Shown here: piece by piece, positions 8,950-16,229 of the stretch
Layout of the letters: each line of letters opens with the position of its first letter
Position numbering within the stretch: position 1 is the stretch's first letter
Origin: DATIHQ01 sp035480535
Lineage (GTDB): Bacteria > Chlamydiota > Chlamydiia > Chlamydiales > SM23-39
Length of the DNA: 29,208 nucleotides
Reading direction: 5' to 3'
Assembly (NCBI GenBank): GCA_035480535.1
Contig: DATIHQ010000022.1
Coordinates: forward strand, 1 to 29,208
Program-made: the position numbers and the translations under genes
Notes under the pieces: generated by a model
The model's database searches: none
Seen by the model: only the letters and a program-made list of their open reading frames with translations
What the model was told of the DNA's origin: nothing

Positions 8950-9513
8950 CTAAGGAGTTGGAATTTGTCCCTTATGGGTCATCTTAGCTAGGATGCTTTT
9001 GATGAATTCGGTTTTTGCACGGCAGAAGGCCATCCCATTGTGTTCTGGAAATTGAAAAGCCAGCTTTTGCTTGAAGGCACCGTAGGCATCCCGATCCTCT
9101 GGATGTTCGCGGAGCCAATCGCGAAATTTAAGGTCCTGTGCAATCAAAGGATTCCCTTCCTCAAAGAGGTGGAGATGGATGCTGGGAGACTCTTTTTTAA
9201 AGTACCTTCCTGTTGGAATCATTTCACCTCTCGTCTTAAACCCTAGCCGCTCCAGTGAAGTGGGATCGACGGATGCAAAACTCTTGACGACTGCGAGAAT
9301 GTCGATCTTCGGCTTGGCATTTAGGCCGGGAACGGATGTGGAACCAATGTGGTGAATGGAAAGGCAGTTCCCATTCAGGGCTTGCTGGATCTGGGGGGAC
9401 TCTTCTTCATATAGTTGGGGCCATTGTGGATCATAGGGGACGATTTGAACGCAATCGGCGGGGACGACCGTGTCTCTGTTCACAAAAGGTGACTGTTGTG
9501 TCGAAGAAACCAT
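8950..9513 (-). CDS. GrpB-family (UPF0157) nucleotidyltransferase-like protein
   Basis: 187 residues. The GrpB signature is clear: V-P-Y-D-P-Q-W-P near residue 26, then HHIGSTSVPGLNAKPKIDILAVV, a nucleotidyltransferase-fold GST/DxD core. The conserved HLHLFEEGN and the LKFRDWLREHPEDRDAYGAFKQ helix follow. GrpB proteins are linked to the nucleotidyltransferase superfamily, but their reaction is not settled, and some are fused to CoaE. The ATG at 9513 has AGGA five bases upstream. It lies 93 bp from the methyltransferase-like gene, on the same strand. Confidence 0.88.
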   Translation of the reverse strand: MVSSTQQSPFVNRDTVVPADCVQIVPYDPQWPQLYEEESPQIQQALNGNCLSIHHIGSTSVPGLNAKPKIDILAVVKSFASVDPTSLERLGFKTRGEMIPTGRYFKKESPSIHLHLFEEGNPLIAQDLKFRDWLREHPEDRDAYGAFKQKLAFQFPEHNGMAFCRAKTEFIKSILAKMTHKGQIPTP

Positions 9514-9580
9514 TAAAATCCTATTTACAGCATTTGAAGGGAAAGTATAGAATAGATGCCATTTCTTTTAGAGGGGAATT

Positions 9581-11284
9581 ATGGGAAGCTTGGGTTTGCG
9601 GCTGGAAAAGACTCTTTTGCCACCGCCTGATGTTGTAAAGTGGAATCAGGGGGCGATTGAGCCGGTGAAGCTCTCGGTCGCAAAAAAGATCCAACATTTC
9701 GTCGTAAATCTATTTTTACTCATTGGAAACCTTCTTTCCATTCCCTTTTTAGCCGCTTATAGCGCGGCCCGTTATGTAGTCATGAAGGTGGCGAGCCTTT
9801 GCAAGAAGAGCCCGCCACAGGACAATGTTGTCCCTCTTCCCGATTCTGATTTAGCTGGGGGATTGCCGCCCCATTTTGGCACGGCCGATTCGTTCTTCCA
9901 AACTGGTGGGTTGGGAACGGATGCTTCCGCCACGCCGCTGGAAGGAAGAAGCAATTGGAACGAACGGCTCAATCCTGCCCACATCGAAGGAACGGAAGAT
10001 AGAGATTATAAGAAGTTTTTCGTCGATGTTCTGGGCAATCCAGGGCCCTACATTCAACTCTTGAAAGAAATGGGGCAAACGGCCCATCGCTTCTCTCTGG
10101 AGTGGTCTGTCATCGAACCGGAGAAAGGGCGCTACGATCTTGAGGCGATTCGCCTTTATAAGCAGTTCATTCAGGCCCTGATCGCAGCGGGAATTACTCC
10201 CTATGTAACGCTCCATCACTTTGTTTCGCCAAAATGGCTGGAACCCATTTCCAAATCACTTCCCAAATCAGCCTTTGACAATCCAAAGGTTGTCGATGAG
10301 TTTGTCCGCCATTCTCTGGCTATGATGGAAGAGTTCCCAGAAGTGACTCATTGGATGACCTTCAATGAACCTGGCGTTTTAGGGATGCAGAGCTGCCTAA
10401 TGGGCGATTACCCGCCTGGATTGAAAGGGGATTACGCCGCCAACGGAAGAGTGATCCGCAACCTCCTCGCCGCCCACTGCAAAGTCTATCAAGAGGCCAA
10501 GGCGAAATATGGCGATCTGAAGCAAATTGGAATCACCCATCAGTGGCTGAAATTCTTGCCGCTTGAAGGCAATCCAACGGAAAAAATGCTCTCCCATCAT
10601 TTCTCCAAGAACCACAATGCGATCTATGAGTTCTTTAAGACTGGGAACTTCTCTTTACAGGCCGCTGGAAAAGCGAACGTCCAGTTCTCGATTCCGAAAG
10701 AGGAGTTTGAGCAAAATGGGAAGTTCATGGATTTCCTCGGCGTTCAAACATACGGATTCCCTCGTTTAAAAGCGGGCTTCAACGGCGGCAAAGTGCATCC
10801 AGGCTATAAGACGATCAATATTCCTCTTCTCGGCAAGTGGGGAATGGCCTTTGGATCGAGCTGCCGGCCAGGGGAAAAGATGATGAGCTTTGGCCCCCGC
10901 TACACGCCGGCTGATTTTGAGGTGTGCCTGAAAGAAGCCGCCGATCTTGGCAGGCCGATGGTGATTTCAGAGACGGGATGCGACGCGAGGATTCAGAAAT
11001 TTGGAGACAAAGAGTTTAAAATCGATGATGAAACGCAGCGGGACTATTTTGAGAAAATCCTCCCCGTCCTGAAGAAATTCCAGGGACGGATCATCGCTTT
11101 CTTTGCCTGGACGCTTCTCAGGGGCCATCTCGAATGGAACCGAGGCAATTTCCCAAGGCTGGGATTGGTCGATGTAGTGAAAGTAGATCAAAAGATTCAG
11201 AGCTACCAGCTTTCCCCTGCAGCGAAGTTGCTCCAGCGAGTTTTCCACGAGCGCATGCGGCAGCCAGCTGTCCAGGTGGCCTAG
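9581..11284 (+). CDS. Family 1 glycoside hydrolase (beta-glycosidase-like) with N-terminal hydrophobic segment
   Basis: 567 residues. The GH1 barrel starts near residue 95 (FGTADSFFQ). It shows RFSLEWSVIEPEKG (170-183), LHHFVSPKWL, and the acid/base motif T-F-N-E-P with Glu263. The nucleophile motif I-S-E-T-G has Glu464, and the closing block is FFAWTLLRGHLEWNRGNFPRLGLV. Both catalytic glutamates are present, so it is probably active, although the nucleophile context differs from the usual T-E-N-G. The first 95 residues are not GH1: residues 36-70 are strongly hydrophobic (VVNLFLLIGNLLSIPFLAAY) and could anchor the enzyme in a membrane. The start has GAGGGG upstream. It converges on pgcA with a 4-base overlap. 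Specific sugar unknown; a phospho-beta-glycosidase or plain beta-glucosidase are both possible. Confidence 0.85.
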   Translation: MGSLGLRLEKTLLPPPDVVKWNQGAIEPVKLSVAKKIQHFVVNLFLLIGNLLSIPFLAAYSAARYVVMKVASLCKKSPPQDNVVPLPDSDLAGGLPPHFGTADSFFQTGGLGTDASATPLEGRSNWNERLNPAHIEGTEDRDYKKFFVDVLGNPGPYIQLLKEMGQTAHRFSLEWSVIEPEKGRYDLEAIRLYKQFIQALIAAGITPYVTLHHFVSPKWLEPISKSLPKSAFDNPKVVDEFVRHSLAMMEEFPEVTHWMTFNEPGVLGMQSCLMGDYPPGLKGDYAANGRVIRNLLAAHCKVYQEAKAKYGDLKQIGITHQWLKFLPLEGNPTEKMLSHHFSKNHNAIYEFFKTGNFSLQAAGKANVQFSIPKEEFEQNGKFMDFLGVQTYGFPRLKAGFNGGKVHPGYKTINIPLLGKWGMAFGSSCRPGEKMMSFGPRYTPADFEVCLKEAADLGRPMVISETGCDARIQKFGDKEFKIDDETQRDYFEKILPVLKKFQGRIIAFFAWTLLRGHLEWNRGNFPRLGLVDVVKVDQKIQSYQLSPAAKLLQRVFHERMRQPAVQVA

Positions 11285-12993
11285 AGACATTCTTTTTGAA
11301 ATGCGGCTACTAGTTTGATTAGCCGCTTATCACAAGAGGCAATGGCCCGATCGATGTCGGTGTTTTTCTTTTCCATCACTTCGGCGTAGATCTTGACTTT
11401 GGGCTCAGTGCCTGAGGGGCGGATGACGAATTTGCTCCCATCTTCCAGCCAAAAGCGGAGTACGTCCGATTCGGGCAGATCGAGGGAGTGGGTTTTTCCC
11501 GTAATTAGGTGAGTTGCTTTGCGCAGTTGATAATCTTCAATCGTAATGATCTTTTGCCCATCGATATGCGAAGGGGGATTGCCGCGGAGATGGTTCATGA
11601 GCGATTCCATTTGCCTCATCCCTTCGGGAGTTTCGCTAAAGGCGAGATCGGTCAGCGATTCGCGGTGAATCCCATATTTTCGATAGATTTGATAGAGGCG
11701 ATCGATGAGGGAGAGATTTTGTTTCATCGCCAGGGCGGCTGTCTCTGCGACAAGGCACGAGGCGGAAATGGCATCTTTATCGCGGACAAAGGTCCCAAAA
11801 AGAGAGCCATACGATTCTTCTGCGCCAAAGATAAATTGATAGGAATCGAAGCTCTTCTCCCAAATTCCAATTTTCTCTCCGATGTATTTAAAGCCGGTAA
11901 GGACATCGATGCATTTGCCCCCAAAACTCTCGGCGATCACCTTGAAAAGCTCGGTGGTGACAATGGTTTTGATGAACGCGGCATTCGGGGGAAACTCTCC
12001 TTTGGTGGTGAGCGATGTGCAGATGTGATGCAGGCAAAGACAAGCGGTTTGATTCCCCGTCAGGCGAACCGGTTTGCCTCGATCGAGCGCCACCACGCCC
12101 ACTCTATCCGCATCGGGATCAGTTGCAATGAAAATCCCTTCTTTGAGCTGCTCCATCCCCAATTTCAGCGCCTTTTCATTTTCTGGGTTGGGGGAATGGG
12201 CATAGGTAAAGTTCCCATCGAGCGGTTTTTGTTTTTCGACGAAGGAAAGATGAGTATAGCCCCATTCTTTCAGCGCTTTGGGAACCAGGCGGATGCCGGT
12301 GCCATGGAGATTGGAATAGAGGATTTTCAAGGGGCTCCCCGAGAGCTCTGGATGCAATTGCAGTTTTTTTAATTCTGCCAAATAAGCCTCATCCAATTCC
12401 CCACCTACCTCTATGAAAGACTCTCCCATTTTTATCTGATCGGGACTTTGGATTTTGGCTGCCTCTTTCATGATCCCCACATCGTGGGGAGGCACTACCT
12501 GCGCGCCATCTTTCCAATAGACCTTGTAGCCATTGTATTCCGGCGGATTATGAGAAGCGGTGATCATTACGGCAGCGCTGCAGCCAAAATGGCGGCAGGC
12601 AAAAGAAGTCAATGGCGTTGGACAAATCTCCTTCGCTAGATAAACGCGGATCCCATTTCCCGCTAAGACGCGGGCTGTTTCTTCAGCAAATTCCCTCGAA
12701 TGATGGCGCACATCATAGCCGATGAAGACAGAATGATTCTTCCCCGGCTGTTTTTTCAAGTAGTTAGCCAACCCCTGCGTCGCGGCGCCAATCGTATAGC
12801 GGTTCATCCGATTGGTCCCTACTCCCATAACGCCGCGCATCCCTCCCGTTCCAAACGCCAAGTCTTTAAAGAAGGCATCGGAAAGCTGTTTGGGATCGCT
12901 CTTTTGCATGCGGCGGATCTCTTCTTTCATTGCAGGATCAAATGGCCCCTCCAGCCATCTCTGAATCCGTTTTTCAATCTCCTGATCGATCAT
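11281..12993 (-). CDS. pgcA: Phosphoglucomutase/phosphomannomutase (alpha-D-phosphohexomutase)
   Basis: 570 residues, the length of the PgcA-type subgroup, which interconverts glucose-1-P and glucose-6-P. The four sites of the superfamily are all visible. The phosphoserine loop is T-A-S-H-N-P (Ser147), the Mg site is D-P-D-A-D-R, the sugar-binding loop is G-A-E-E-S-Y-G, and the phosphate-binding loop is R-P-S-G-T-E-P-K. The N-terminal FGTGGMRG block is also typical. The ATG at 12993 overlaps the stop of a small proline-rich gene (ATGA), so it lies at the end of a minus-strand series. It could feed glycogen and sugar-nucleotide synthesis. Confidence 0.94.
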   Translation of the reverse strand: MIDQEIEKRIQRWLEGPFDPAMKEEIRRMQKSDPKQLSDAFFKDLAFGTGGMRGVMGVGTNRMNRYTIGAATQGLANYLKKQPGKNHSVFIGYDVRHHSREFAEETARVLAGNGIRVYLAKEICPTPLTSFACRHFGCSAAVMITASHNPPEYNGYKVYWKDGAQVVPPHDVGIMKEAAKIQSPDQIKMGESFIEVGGELDEAYLAELKKLQLHPELSGSPLKILYSNLHGTGIRLVPKALKEWGYTHLSFVEKQKPLDGNFTYAHSPNPENEKALKLGMEQLKEGIFIATDPDADRVGVVALDRGKPVRLTGNQTACLCLHHICTSLTTKGEFPPNAAFIKTIVTTELFKVIAESFGGKCIDVLTGFKYIGEKIGIWEKSFDSYQFIFGAEESYGSLFGTFVRDKDAISASCLVAETAALAMKQNLSLIDRLYQIYRKYGIHRESLTDLAFSETPEGMRQMESLMNHLRGNPPSHIDGQKIITIEDYQLRKATHLITGKTHSLDLPESDVLRFWLEDGSKFVIRPSGTEPKVKIYAEVMEKKNTDIDRAIASCDKRLIKLVAAFQKECL

Positions 12994-13184
12994 GCTTTTT
13001 CCATGTTCGCCAACATTTCTTCTAGTGTCGGAGGGGGCTTTTCTTGATCAAGGGGTTCCGGAGAAGGTGCAGGATTTACCGGAATTATCTTTTCTGGTGG
13101 GGGATCTACTCCAGGAGAATAAATTCTGCCAGGAAAAGGTTCGATGACTACTGAAGGTTTGCGAGCTGCTGGTGAAATACTCAT
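12990..13184 (-). CDS. Small proline-rich protein, unknown function
   Basis: 64 residues from the ATG at 13184, which is preferred over the ATG at 13190. GAGG lies seven bases before 13184 but practically touches 13190. The product is rich in proline, lysine and glutamate (EPFPGRIYSPGVDPPPEKI..., ending PTLEEMLANMEKA) with a possible short C-terminal helix, and is probably disordered. It overlaps pgcA by ATGA, which supports real, coupled translation. I do not recognise the family. It may be an adaptor or a rapidly diverging lineage-specific protein. Confidence 0.6.
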   Translation of the reverse strand: MSISPAARKPSVVIEPFPGRIYSPGVDPPPEKIIPVNPAPSPEPLDQEKPPPTLEEMLANMEKA

Positions 13185-13224
13185 CTTCATACCTCAAAAA
13201 AGGTTGTAAAAAGATTAGTTCAGA

Positions 13225-13241
13225 GTGAAATTCTGATCCAG
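13225..13241. repeat. 17-bp direct repeat, left copy
   Basis: GTGAAATTCTGATCCAG, identical to 13621-13637. On the minus strand this copy would read L-D-Q-N-F-T-L-N-stop, matching the present C-terminus of the YkgJ-like protein. It therefore looks like the stranded original 3' end of that gene. Confidence 0.85.
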
Positions 13242-13271
13242 TTGAAAATTAAACTGGTCATGCCTTATCTT
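13242..13271 (+). promoter_or_regulatory. Possible promoter of the 108-residue gene
   Basis: TTGAAA (13242-13247), an 18-base spacer and TATCTT (13266-13271) form a moderate sigma-70-type match. The promoter lies immediately inside the direct-repeat-flanked block, so the cassette could carry its own promoter. The gene's ATG is 27 bases further on. Confidence 0.35.
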
Positions 13272-13297
13272 AGAAGCCCTTTTATAAAAGAGGATGA

Positions 13298-13624
13298 ATG
13301 GCCGCTCAAGCTATAGTACAAAAACCAGTTCAGTCGATTGCAGAGCTATCTCAAGAAGAAGTAATTAGATACAGCGCCTTTTGGCTCAAATTAGAAGCCA
13401 AATTAAAAGGGAATGTGCGCGTTCCAAAGGGATTGCTTCCAGATATTCTTGAAGTGGCCGCTGCGAGAGTGAATGAATTGGCGCTGCAGGAAAGATTGTT
13501 TTCTGATCCATCTGTTTGTGCGAGAACTATCACGATAAACATATTCGATCCTGAAACGCAAAAGGGTAGGATTGTGAGAGAGCACATCGTTTCGGACGTG
13601 GATGTTTTAGCGTCTAAAGTGTGA
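13298..13624 (+). CDS. Hypothetical 108-residue protein carried on a repeat-flanked cassette
   Basis: 108 residues, ATG at 13298 with AGAGGA four bases upstream. The product is soluble, predicted helix-rich in the first 70 residues (SIAELSQEEVIRYSAFWLKLEAKLKG, then LLPDILEVAAARVNELALQERLF). It ends in a beta-like stretch (RTITINIFDPETQKGRIVREHIVSDVDV). No signal peptide or membrane segment is seen. I do not recognise a family. It is the only + strand gene within a minus-strand block running from 18050 to 11281, and is bordered by 17-bp direct repeats. Its stop codon lies inside the right repeat copy, so it overlaps the 3' end of the YkgJ-like gene by 11 bases. Confidence 0.7.
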   Translation: MAAQAIVQKPVQSIAELSQEEVIRYSAFWLKLEAKLKGNVRVPKGLLPDILEVAAARVNELALQERLFSDPSVCARTITINIFDPETQKGRIVREHIVSDVDVLASKV

Positions 13625-14063
13625 AATTCTGATCCAGAAGATTATCGAGATAGATCATGCATTGCTCTTGGATTTGAAGCGAGGGGACGAGGGGCGCATC
13701 GGGGTGATTGATTCCTTCGCAGCGGGCGGAGGCTTCTTCCCAATCGGAAGGGTCGCGGAGATTGTAGATCCACCAGGGAAATGTGCGGCATTGCGTGGGA
13801 CGGGCGTCGTAGACGGTGCACTGATTATTTTTCAGGAAAATGCAGTCGTGAGAGCCGGGGCGATCGAGGAGGGCATATTGCTCTTCGATTTGGCGGCCAT
13901 AGGTTTTAAGAAAATCTTGCGGGGTGAGTTGGAAGTGGTTGGATAGGCGATTTAAATCGGTTTCAGAGAGATAGACGTAGCCGGGGGAACCGGTGCAACA
14001 TTTACCGCAGCCTGTGCACTTAAATCGAAGTCCATCGGAAAACCAGGGCTCATTCACTTCCAT
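13614..14063 (-). CDS. YkgJ-family Cys-cluster protein (putative Zn/Fe-binding)
   Basis: 149 residues from the ATG at 14063, chosen because GGAGAG lies upstream; an in-frame ATG at 14093 would overlap the previous gene much further. The YkgJ pattern C-x2-C-x2-C-C is at 16, 19, 22 and 23, followed by D-C-I-F-L, then Q-C-T-V-Y-D-A-R-P-x-Q-C-R-x-F-P-W-W. These cysteines are thought to bind an iron-sulfur cluster or zinc; the cellular role of the family is not established. It overlaps the metallophosphoesterase gene by 10 bases. The last codons coincide with a 17-bp direct repeat, and its present stop TAG is supplied by the inserted block. Confidence 0.88.
   Translation of the reverse strand: MEVNEPWFSDGLRFKCTGCGKCCTGSPGYVYLSETDLNRLSNHFQLTPQDFLKTYGRQIEEQYALLDRPGSHDCIFLKNNQCTVYDARPTQCRTFPWWIYNLRDPSDWEEASARCEGINHPDAPLVPSLQIQEQCMIYLDNLLDQNFTL
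13621..13637. repeat. 17-bp direct repeat, right copy
   Basis: Identical to 13225-13241. It encodes the L-D-Q-N-F-T end of the YkgJ-like protein on the minus strand and contains the stop codon of the 108-residue gene on the plus strand. Confidence 0.85.
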
Positions 14064-14923
14064 GAGAAGCTCTCCGCGCGCTGTTTTTGCCATTGGGAAT
14101 TTTTCCAGTGATAGGCTTGGATGGTGCAGCCAGTGGGGGTGAGATCGATGAGGTTCCAGCTGCCATGCGCAGTGTGGGTGGAGCAGCCGCTGTCGAGAAT
14201 GATGGGGAGATGATTGGGTTGGAGATTGGCAAGGGTGCGGCGATGGGTGTGGCCATGGAGATAGAGGCGGATGCGAGGATCGCGGGCAATGATCTTTTGG
14301 AGCTCTTCGCCGCGCAGGAGATTGCGGCGCGGCTCATCGTTTTGGAAAAAAGGATAGTGATTGAGGAGAAGAATCGAATCGGTTGGGGGGAGGAGCGCGA
14401 GAACTTCTTTTAGGTGGGTTTCGAGTTTTTGGGAAAAGAGCCCTTCGGAGGAATAGGGATTGGTGGCAAGGGCGGTGTCGAGAGCGATGATCCACCAACC
14501 TTTGGTGAGGGGATGGGCCTCCACTTTATGCTCTTTGAGAGAATAGGATTCGACAGGGTGGACAATCTCTTTCCGAAAGTTGGGGAAATAGTTGTAGAAG
14601 TGATTGTTTCGATCGCTGCGGAGCGTGTATTTATCGTGATTGCCTGGAACTGCAAGCCAGGGCTGAGAGAATTGTTTTACAAATTGCTGCGCCGCCTCGA
14701 ATTCGGAGATGAGAGCCGTAGTGGTGAAATCGCCGCCAAAGAGAACGAGATCGACATCCAGGTCGCGGAAAAGCTGAGGAAGGGGAAGGAGTTGATCGGT
14801 AGAGAGCTCATTTCTTCGAAAGAGGAGCCAATTGAAAGTCCCTAAAAACCGTTTCGATAGGTGGCGAAACGGATTGAGAGGAAAATGGGTAAAATGAAGA
14901 TCAGAAATTTGAACCAGGCGCAT
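14054..14923 (-). CDS. Calcineurin-like metallophosphoesterase
   Basis: 289 residues. The five blocks of the metallophosphoesterase fold are seen in order. They are D-L-H (Asp8, His10), G-G-D (Asp65), G-N-H-D (94-97), L-N-H-Y-P, and L-H-G-H-T-H. All metal ligands are therefore present. It may act on a nucleotide, phospholipid headgroup or protein; the substrate is not readable. No signal peptide, so cytoplasmic. It is part of the minus-strand series and is followed, with overlap, by the YkgJ-like gene. Chlamydiaceae have, as I recall, a similar predicted phosphohydrolase next to groEL3-murF, which would match this neighbourhood. Confidence 0.9.
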   Translation of the reverse strand: MRLVQISDLHFTHFPLNPFRHLSKRFLGTFNWLLFRRNELSTDQLLPLPQLFRDLDVDLVLFGGDFTTTALISEFEAAQQFVKQFSQPWLAVPGNHDKYTLRSDRNNHFYNYFPNFRKEIVHPVESYSLKEHKVEAHPLTKGWWIIALDTALATNPYSSEGLFSQKLETHLKEVLALLPPTDSILLLNHYPFFQNDEPRRNLLRGEELQKIIARDPRIRLYLHGHTHRRTLANLQPNHLPIILDSGCSTHTAHGSWNLIDLTPTGCTIQAYHWKNSQWQKQRAESFSWK

Positions 14924-14949
14924 ATCGAACTAGAAGTATAGCAGGGCGC

Positions 14950-15258
14950 TCAATTCAAAGGAGGGGTTTTCTTGTGAGTCGGATGGGTCGTCTTAGGCTT
15001 TTCTTGATTCTTTCGATCAAAAATGGGAACCCGGTGCTTCATCTCTCTATTCCGCTCATCTGGAGTGGGATCGGAAGGAACGTGGGCGAGCCCCTCAGCC
15101 CTTAATTTCCGCTTAGCAATTTTTTTAAGTTCACGGGGCGTTTGCTTACGGGGAGGAATATCGGGGGGAAGCGCGAGCCCCTCATCCCTTTCTAGGCGAT
15201 GAAGATCGCGGATCACGCGCCGATTCAATTTCTTCAGATGGTGGGGCAGATCTTTCAT
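14950..15258 (-). CDS. Small highly basic protein, unknown function
   Basis: 102 residues, very rich in lysine, arginine, proline and histidine. The first half is helical (LPHHLKKLNRRVIRDLHRLERDEGLALPPDIPP, then PRELKKIAKRKLRAEGL). The second half is a disordered basic tail. AGGA lies eight bases before the ATG. It sits 26 bp ahead of the metallophosphoesterase gene on the same strand. The charge suggests nucleic acid or ribosome binding, but this is inference; I do not recognise a domain. Confidence 0.65.
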   Translation of the reverse strand: MKDLPHHLKKLNRRVIRDLHRLERDEGLALPPDIPPRKQTPRELKKIAKRKLRAEGLAHVPSDPTPDERNREMKHRVPIFDRKNQEKPKTTHPTHKKTPPLN

Positions 15259-15306
15259 ACTTCACTTCCTTGCTTAATAATACTAAATTTGATGTTTTAA
15301 TATCAT

Positions 15307-16212
15307 TTAATTACACAAAACATTGCATTTAAGTCTGTTAATTATATTTTTTGTTGTAATAAATCGCTTCCAGTGGTTCTCTCGGAGGCGAATTCCTTTC
15401 CAATTGGGGATCCAGGGGGAAGGGAAAGCGATTTCTCCAGGGAGCCATCCGGGCTTCCAAAATTGCATTTGCCTCTTTTCTCTGCCGATGATCAGGTGGG
15501 GGATTTTCAGATACGAGGCGAGGTGGCCCGGTCCCGAGTCGTTGCCGATAAAAAATCCAGACTCATAAATAAATGAGGCCAAGGCCTTTAAATTTGGGAG
15601 ATCGGGTCCGCCCCACCGGAACCGCTCAGTGGGCGGGACGAGGTAATCGGGTTCATAGCCATGGGCATCGAGCCAATCGGCGATTTTTAGGAATTTCTCT
15701 CGAGGCCAGCTCCTTTCCTCAGCGGCGCTGGTTGGATGGATCGCCACTCTTCGCTGATAGCGGCGGTGGATAAGCCCCGCTGGGGCCTTCAATCCATTTT
15801 CCGATGAAATTTCGGGCAAGCGGAATAGAGTCTGAACAGCTTCCATCACATTTTCCACCATCGTCCGATTTTGATCGCAAACAAAATCAAATCCCAATTT
15901 TAAAGGGCCATGTTTTGAGAGAACGTGATTGCCATAAAAAGTATAAATGGGGAGATCCAAAAAATGGATTTTTCGCGCTTTGGAGCTATTGTCATGTTGC
16001 AAGAAGATTGCATCAAAGGAAGAGAAAATTTGGGGGATTCGTTCGAGCTCGGGTTGGGAGGCAAAATTCCCGGGCAGCCAGTTTCCAAATTGGGAAAGGT
16101 GGTTGCTAAAAGTGGTCGCTTCAAAGCCAAATCTTTGCAGCTGATGCGAAGCGATCTGAAGAATGAGCGCATCGCCGATTCCGGGCGCGCAAACAACAGC
16201 GATCTTTTTCAT
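15307..16212 (-). CDS. Glycosyltransferase family 9 (heptosyltransferase-like)
   Basis: 301 residues. GT9 enzymes transfer heptose or a related sugar from ADP-heptose to lipopolysaccharide cores at the cytoplasmic face of the inner membrane. Seen here: the N-terminal APGIGDALIL loop (9-18), the second-domain start R-V-A-I-H-P-T-S (155-162), E-R-S-W-P-R-E-K-F, and the nucleotide-sugar motif FIGNDSGPGHLASYLKIP (221-238). The protein is a little short for the family (usually 320-360). Its start has no good Shine-Dalgarno, and it follows the GH13-like gene by 17 bp, so read-through from that gene is likely. The acceptor is unknown. Confidence 0.85.
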   Translation of the reverse strand: MKKIAVVCAPGIGDALILQIASHQLQRFGFEATTFSNHLSQFGNWLPGNFASQPELERIPQIFSSFDAIFLQHDNSSKARKIHFLDLPIYTFYGNHVLSKHGPLKLGFDFVCDQNRTMVENVMEAVQTLFRLPEISSENGLKAPAGLIHRRYQRRVAIHPTSAAEERSWPREKFLKIADWLDAHGYEPDYLVPPTERFRWGGPDLPNLKALASFIYESGFFIGNDSGPGHLASYLKIPHLIIGREKRQMQFWKPGWLPGEIAFPSPWIPNWKGIRLRENHWKRFITTKNIINRLKCNVLCN

Positions 16213-16229
16213 AACTTAATATTTTAGCA

